A stretch of DNA of 31,883 nucleotides. It comes from a virus. Below the pieces are notes generated by a model, which did no database searches, was not told the origin of the DNA, and saw nothing but the letters and a program-made list of their open reading frames with translations. The translations under genes were made by a program, and so were the position numbers. Positions 27,501 to 31,883 of this stretch are shown in pieces (the first letter of the stretch is position 1; each line of letters opens with the position of its first letter). The stretch spans positions 1 through 31,883 of the IMG/VR virus record IMGVR_UViG_3300017971_000615; one strand, 5' to 3'.

Positions 27501-30500
27501 CCGCACAACAAATTGGAAGTTACCTATCAAATATTGATCAACTTGGAAATCAGTTAAATCAAAATCTTACAGAAAGTGCTATTAATGCTGGTATGGAAGA
27601 TCAGCTTACAGCATTAACCGGTGCTACTGATGAAATCAGATTAATGCTTAATCAACCTGTAGAAGGAGGATCCACTGCTTTTACAAATCCTACCGATGAT
27701 GATAAACTAGCTGCATTATATCTCATGCTGGATAGAAGAATGGCCATAGAATCAGCATATCAAACAGCAATTAAACAAGACGTAGCAAGCATTGGTATTC
27801 CACATAAGGTTTTACAGACGATTGTAGACCTATACAGGAACGATCTTGAATCATTAAAGACCTATATTGAATCTAATGTGAACTTCGTTCAGGGAAGCCT
27901 GGAAGCTACAGAAGATAATTCTCAGCACAGTCCTCTTCTTGATAATGATAATGCAAGGTTAAATAAAGGTATTCTTGATAAGTTTGGTGATTTTATTAAA
28001 GAGCAAGAGGAAAAGATTGAGATCATCAATGAAAAATTAAGTGACTTAGCCGGTAATAAATCAATTAATAATTTCAAGGTAGAATCATCTTATATTAATA
28101 TTGATCATGAGATGTTACTTACCTGGTTAAAATTCTTTACTCCTGAAATTGGATTTGAAGGATCAAAAGAGTTGCTGACATTACTGGAAGCCGGTAAGTC
28201 TAAAATTCAAACAATACTTGATAGTGATCTTGGTAATGGTGAAAAAGTAAAAAGCATTGATAATCTACTTCAATATTATCTAAAAGCTGAAGCAGAAGAA
28301 AAAGGTAAGATTGAAATAAAACTTCATGAAATAGAAAAAGCCATTATTGAGACAAAAGAATCTTTATCCGGAAAACTTGATGCAATGATTACCTGGTTTA
28401 ATAAAAAAGCCGGGAATTTATATTTATTGGGTGATCCACTAGATACTGATGCTCTTGTTGATAGAAAGTTATCTACTCTAAAAGAAAGAACAGAAGAATA
28501 TAATAATGGTCTATTGACTACTAAAACATGGGCAGACTCATTTCATTATTTCTTTAATGGTTCCGGAAACTCAATAAGTAATATTCAAATGAAGAGGTTT
28601 TTCTTTCAGCATACGATTAATACTTTAAATGAAGTTAATCAGTATGGTCAGAATGAAACTCCCTCTATAATGGATGTCATTCAGGTTGCCAGGGATATTG
28701 TGAAAGAAACTCCAATGGGTGATAATGTAAATACCTATGAACAGGAAAGAATGTTGATTACTATTATTGGATTTTTGTTCTCTCCTTCCAACCAGTTTCT
28801 CAAAGATGGAGTTACTCAAAAAACAATACAAAAATCAGTACATCATATTATAGATAATGTTCTTTTTGCAAAAGGATATGGTGGTACCGGTAAATCTACA
28901 TTGGTTGTTTTAAATACAATAAAAGCCTTTAATAGATTAAATGATAATAAAAAACTTAATGTTACTGTAATTGTTCCAAGTGAAGATCTTATTCAAACTT
29001 ATGAAGAGAATTTAGAAGGTACTGAAAAAATAGTAGGTGTTGAATATAAATTACTCCATGAAGTATTGGGTAAAGGAGAAGTATCTTCCCAGGATATTGT
29101 TTTTGTAGATGAAGCAACAGTTATTCCTACAAGTCAAAGAGAAAGAGTTTCAGAGCTAGTTAAAGCAAGCAATTCAAACTGGATCTTTTTAGGAGATGAT
29201 GTACAAACAACTGCTTTTAAAGATGTAAGCATTGATCCTGAAACAAAAGAAAGAACAATTTTTAATGTAAACAAAGAAGAGTATCTTTTAAATACAATGG
29301 CCCGGTTTACACTTCCATTAACAGAAGTATTTCGTGCCAGATATCTTCAGTTTTCACAATTGCAAGATGCAGTAAGAGGTGCTAAATATCATTTTTCAAG
29401 TGACTCAATTAATGAGTTTTTAGATTTTAATCTTGCTTCTTTTAAAATAAAACAGGACAATACAGGTAAAATTGGTATTCAATTCTTTTCAAATCAAGTA
29501 GAGGATCCTGCAGAAAATAGGTTGATACAAGAATTTATTGATTTTAATGAAAAATATCCTGAACAAGGAAAAGATTCTGTTTTAATATTTCTTACTAATG
29601 AAGATCTTGAAAATGCTTTAAATAGAAATGAAGCATTAAGAGAAAAACATTCAGGTCAATTAAAAACTGTAGAGTATGATTTAATAGGATTAATAGACAA
29701 TCCTAAAAAAGCAAACAGGTTGGTTTCTGGATTACAAGCCGATGCAGCTTTTGTAGCTATTGATTTTAAAAAACACAAATTATTTAATTCAAGTAACCCT
29801 GCTGAAAGAGTAGATAAAAAAATGTTATTAAGATCATTCTTGGTTGCTACATCAAGACAGAAATCTTACTTGGCACTACCAGGAGATCCTAAGAACTCAA
29901 AACCAATTGAACAGGAACTTGCTGATAGCGAAATAGCAACTTATGATGGTAATTTAGAATTTGCAGAATTACATAAAGAATATCTTGTTGGAGAAGATGG
30001 AAATGGTGGACGTTATAGCTATTTATTAGCTGGTAGAGAAGATAAGCCCGGAATGAAACCCTCTAAGACTTCAGCAGACGATCAGGAAGAGGCGTTTGAT
30101 AAAACTTTAATGTTGGATACCACAGGAGATGATAACGCTGCTCAGAAAGTCCATAAAGAGACTAAAGAGTTTATTGCAAAACTTAAAAAGAATCGGGCCA
30201 GGGGAACAAGGTTAAGTGATTTGTTTTGGGAAATTGAGGATACTCTAAAAGATCAGAATAAATTAACAGAAAACGAATTACTTTCTATTATCAATAACGA
30301 AGAAGCTACAGAATCAGAAAGAGAATCTGCAACCCAGATATTATCTAATAAAAAGTTTCATAAGCTTTTTAACATAGCAACCAATTATGTATTGATTGAG
30401 GCTAATAATCCAAAAAGTAAAAAACTATTGGCATTAAAGACTGAAGGGGAATCTATTTATCAGTTTCTTAATGACAGATTATCCTATCAGTATTCCGATC

Positions 30501-31883
30501 CGGAAGCTTTATTTGAAAGTCTTGTTAAAGTAATTTCTCTTGAACCAGATATTTCACTTGCAGCAAGAAACAATCTTGCTATACCGGCTCCATTCTTAGT
30601 AGCTAATGTTGATGGAAATACATTTGTTTCTCAACCAAACCTTATTAATATTGTAGGATATACAACAATTAACAACCAGGTAATTCCAATTGCAGATCTT
30701 CATATTTTCCATTACAGAAATAACAATAAAGTATTTCCATCTGATTTACTTCATATTGGAGGACAATTAGCCTTAATGTTACAGAGTGGAATGAAAATCA
30801 ATAATGTTTCTGTTCACAATTTTAATATTAACTGGAAAGAAAAGCCATTAACCACAAGACATCTTGAAAGAATAACACTAACAGAAGATCAAATTATTGG
30901 TGCTTTAAATGAAGCAAATATAGAACTTGGAATAAAGGGAACATTTGCTCAAAATGATGAAGAGAATGAGTTCATATTTGACAGGACAGCTTTAACATCA
31001 GAAACAGAATTTGGTGCACAAGAAAGGATTCTCTCTCAATACAAAGAGGTAATGCCAGGTTTGCTTTATGTTAAAGATGGGAAAAAAGCCACAGTGCATA
31101 GCATTACTACTCAAATAGTAAATGGTAAAAGAGTAGTTATGGTAAGGCTTGATAGTAAAACTAAAATTCCTTATGAAGAATTTAAGCAAAAGTACATTAC
31201 CGATTCAGCTGAAGGTAACCTAACAATATATAATTCCTCAGCTAATAAATTTGCTGATCATAATTTGATGTATGCAACATCTATGATTAGTGTCATGGAT
31301 TCGGATATGCAAGAACTCCTTGTCCCCTCCATTAATTTCTTTGAAATAACCGGGCCTAACAGAAATGAATTATTGAAGTTTAGACAAATAATGATAAGTG
31401 GACTTAATACACAAGTCCATAGTTTTAAACTGGTACTTCATTCAGAACCTATTAATGGTATAGCTGTAGATAAGAAAGATGATAATATTGTTGAGAAAAA
31501 TGTGTCATTTGGTAATCCAAAAGCATTCCAATATCCTGTATCAATCCAGTTTAATTCAGATAAAGCAATACAATCTACCATAGACAAAGTAAAAGGATTA
31601 AAAGATCAACTTACTATTCTTAAAGAAAAAGCAAATCTTACTAAAATGGATGATGTAGCTGCTTTTAAAAAGATGGGTCTTGATAAAATTGGATTTCTTG
31701 GTGAAGTTGAATATGATTATCATAGAAGTCTTTCTAAAACAGAATTTGTAGAACAGGCAAATAAATATGTTACTTCTGAAAAAATGACTTCAGAAGAAGC
31801 TAAAAAAATACTTGGTGATATATTTGAAAATGCATTCCCACTAACAGAAGAACAACGTGACGATGAAATAGCTAAATCAAGTA
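24596..31883 (+). CDS. Giant multidomain protein with SF1 helicase core (runs off the window)
   Basis: An ATG at 24596 opens a frame with no stop to the window end: at least 2429 residues, C-terminus missing. Residues 1-200 are helical and charged; about 213-345 hold two Gly/Ala-rich hydrophobic stretches (QLLGIIAAGAVLGGVGGGAA at 302-321); about 350-1350 are mostly helical, with a recurrent-looking EGVEEIEEA near 483. Residues about 1350-1770 are a superfamily 1 helicase: Walker A GYGGTGKST (1427-1435, Lys1433), motif Ia VTVIVPSEDL, Walker B FVDEAT (Asp1505, Glu1506), motif III FLGDDVQ (1531-1537), motif IV-like LTEVFRAR (1575-1582), motif V GLQADAAFVAID (1712-1723) and motif VI LVATSRQK (Arg1754). 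The DEA and GDDVQ forms resemble RecD/Dda-type (SF1B) helicases. The rest is unassigned. Following cargo-type genes, it is probably a virion protein ejected with the DNA, helping entry, unwinding or transcription; alternatively an early replication protein. Confidence 0.85.
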   Translation, partial: MALEETKGQEQITQQVDNGKRRRLNFARSVHAGGSLADIYEASLESGLEPEMPTFEDFSQSFPEIPEEQRMPLYERANQMFDLYNTIEKQTLQTSGYRFPDTEYFKGDQYKKDLLAERSKRNEVILDDRFFHTTSGKRFELYSMDEEATSKGFFEDKNGNLKPLALEKYADNNLMLQMTPNGKTYWKEAGDNEFIPPDLIKGYFGDRVLETKSGWDSIARGLWSGSAPIVAKGIGTAAGVIGSLKDQLFGWEGKPEDRGYYKFNADMQNWANMHSTKNYDEMNSMFNDWNAALHTVSNGVTQLLGIIAAGAVLGGVGGGAARLFGANLPAWVPFQGSLLLGDFEAAAGVQDELMRQGVDFHRSSWYLLPYMAATHVSEMTFGGLAERAGGDMVLRQLGRNKFTNETITKTVNDVVGEAVATTGKALRKMSVAEQKTVVGKVWTTLQNARFAAIESQMSAAASKSAGKRFLSGLNRTTIASFTEGVEEIEEAVMHRWLNMWVNGREAVIGERYVNLHENYNYIPNNPDDPTLGYKRISKTNPTDVTDVTYREYEEHEKNMNHFNDVLAGKKTLDTTFSIEEGVAAFLSTFITFGIGNGTGIMSPPQHKDKALYDMAKFVLKNPQANTKAIRSQIDKLVKMGAFTGIKEDTAKHIDMFMEDLNFSVELLKKIKNDKTVHDALRGNDSLIKRTFMAYREIERSNQAISNLNGVMNELGDNALEADNEALGLKKGDKAADIQKRIEAEEKLLKVSQDNLNWITTPQSKMALSFDDKGKPVRTVTDEQVKYGSPLKVKKTSGAYTDMMFNSLALNYQLNQMAEKEARKRLGLKEGVKSSALTKEIDKILPGIYSRVKMADVNLYQMFSGVRDNFLSALNKYANLQDQEAADLKTVLEETFLRLGNKESVEKGAMNRIDTLLKPIKDIIAGVEKGTNLYDNPDLTYDVVAAMGNLQAGLGEIKKLAGILEPTSETAQQIGSYLSNIDQLGNQLNQNLTESAINAGMEDQLTALTGATDEIRLMLNQPVEGGSTAFTNPTDDDKLAALYLMLDRRMAIESAYQTAIKQDVASIGIPHKVLQTIVDLYRNDLESLKTYIESNVNFVQGSLEATEDNSQHSPLLDNDNARLNKGILDKFGDFIKEQEEKIEIINEKLSDLAGNKSINNFKVESSYINIDHEMLLTWLKFFTPEIGFEGSKELLTLLEAGKSKIQTILDSDLGNGEKVKSIDNLLQYYLKAEAEEKGKIEIKLHEIEKAIIETKESLSGKLDAMITWFNKKAGNLYLLGDPLDTDALVDRKLSTLKERTEEYNNGLLTTKTWADSFHYFFNGSGNSISNIQMKRFFFQHTINTLNEVNQYGQNETPSIMDVIQVARDIVKETPMGDNVNTYEQERMLITIIGFLFSPSNQFLKDGVTQKTIQKSVHHIIDNVLFAKGYGGTGKSTLVVLNTIKAFNRLNDNKKLNVTVIVPSEDLIQTYEENLEGTEKIVGVEYKLLHEVLGKGEVSSQDIVFVDEATVIPTSQRERVSELVKASNSNWIFLGDDVQTTAFKDVSIDPETKERTIFNVNKEEYLLNTMARFTLPLTEVFRARYLQFSQLQDAVRGAKYHFSSDSINEFLDFNLASFKIKQDNTGKIGIQFFSNQVEDPAENRLIQEFIDFNEKYPEQGKDSVLIFLTNEDLENALNRNEALREKHSGQLKTVEYDLIGLIDNPKKANRLVSGLQADAAFVAIDFKKHKLFNSSNPAERVDKKMLLRSFLVATSRQKSYLALPGDPKNSKPIEQELADSEIATYDGNLEFAELHKEYLVGEDGNGGRYSYLLAGREDKPGMKPSKTSADDQEEAFDKTLMLDTTGDDNAAQKVHKETKEFIAKLKKNRARGTRLSDLFWEIEDTLKDQNKLTENELLSIINNEEATESERESATQILSNKKFHKLFNIATNYVLIEANNPKSKKLLALKTEGESIYQFLNDRLSYQYSDPEALFESLVKVISLEPDISLAARNNLAIPAPFLVANVDGNTFVSQPNLINIVGYTTINNQVIPIADLHIFHYRNNNKVFPSDLLHIGGQLALMLQSGMKINNVSVHNFNINWKEKPLTTRHLERITLTEDQIIGALNEANIELGIKGTFAQNDEENEFIFDRTALTSETEFGAQERILSQYKEVMPGLLYVKDGKKATVHSITTQIVNGKRVVMVRLDSKTKIPYEEFKQKYITDSAEGNLTIYNSSANKFADHNLMYATSMISVMDSDMQELLVPSINFFEITGPNRNELLKFRQIMISGLNTQVHSFKLVLHSEPINGIAVDKKDDNIVEKNVSFGNPKAFQYPVSIQFNSDKAIQSTIDKVKGLKDQLTILKEKANLTKMDDVAAFKKMGLDKIGFLGEVEYDYHRSLSKTEFVEQANKYVTSEKMTSEEAKKILGDIFENAFPLTEEQRDDEIAKSS

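Noticed and set aside
1-31883. Stop-codon reassignment (TAG read as an amino acid), known in some crAss-like phages
   Set aside because: Full-length genes are intact under the standard code and TAA, TAG and TGA each end genes right beside the next start; no in-frame TAG or TGA interrupts a recognisable protein.
1-31883. tRNA genes, CRISPR arrays, insertion sequences, integrase or attachment sites
   Set aside because: None was recognised; noncoding gaps are all shorter than about 135 bases and hold no cloverleaf or regular repeat.

Overview
The window looks like the virion-structure module of a tailed, podovirus-type phage infecting a member of the Bacteroidota, most likely a crAss-like phage (Crassvirales) or a close relative. 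The evidence is gene order plus recognisable protein families: large terminase, an 880-residue portal with a coiled-coil C-terminus, a scaffold-like protein, a 491-residue major capsid protein, a run of small ring/adaptor-type proteins, a 1312-residue muzzle-like tail protein, then large proteins of the internal (cargo) type. The DNA is AT-rich. Genes generally lack Shine-Dalgarno leaders and instead have A/T-rich leaders, as in Bacteroidota, and one good Bacteroides-type promoter is present (TTG, 20 bp, TATTTTTG). All supported genes are on the + strand and tightly packed. All three stop codons end genes, and I see no stop-codon reassignment.

Layout. 1-1.9 kb: the end of an upstream block (a coiled-coil protein with a C-terminal membrane segment, a beta-rich probable decoration or fibre protein, an unknown protein coupled to the terminase). 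1.9-6.6 kb: terL and portal. 6.6-9.5 kb: a gap with a promoter, then scaffold-like protein and major capsid protein. 9.5-13 kb: unknown protein, ring/adaptor candidate, and a large Thr/Ala-rich structural protein ending in a perfect UUCG hairpin. 13-15.3 kb: four small overlapping genes of connector type. 15.3-19.3 kb: muzzle-like protein. 19.3-24.5 kb: internal or cargo-type proteins, including a 49-residue coiled-coil gene and a protein with GroES-like features. 24.6 kb to the end: one uninterrupted reading frame of at least 2429 residues that runs off the window.

The genes together would package DNA (terminase, portal), build the head (scaffold, capsid protein), attach a short tail (ring proteins, muzzle) and fill the virion with proteins that are probably ejected with the DNA. 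The most notable item is the open-ended giant protein. It carries a complete-looking superfamily 1 helicase core at about residues 1350-1770, inside a protein otherwise built like an ejected multidomain phage protein. Most assignments rest on motif recognition and position only; no database search was possible.
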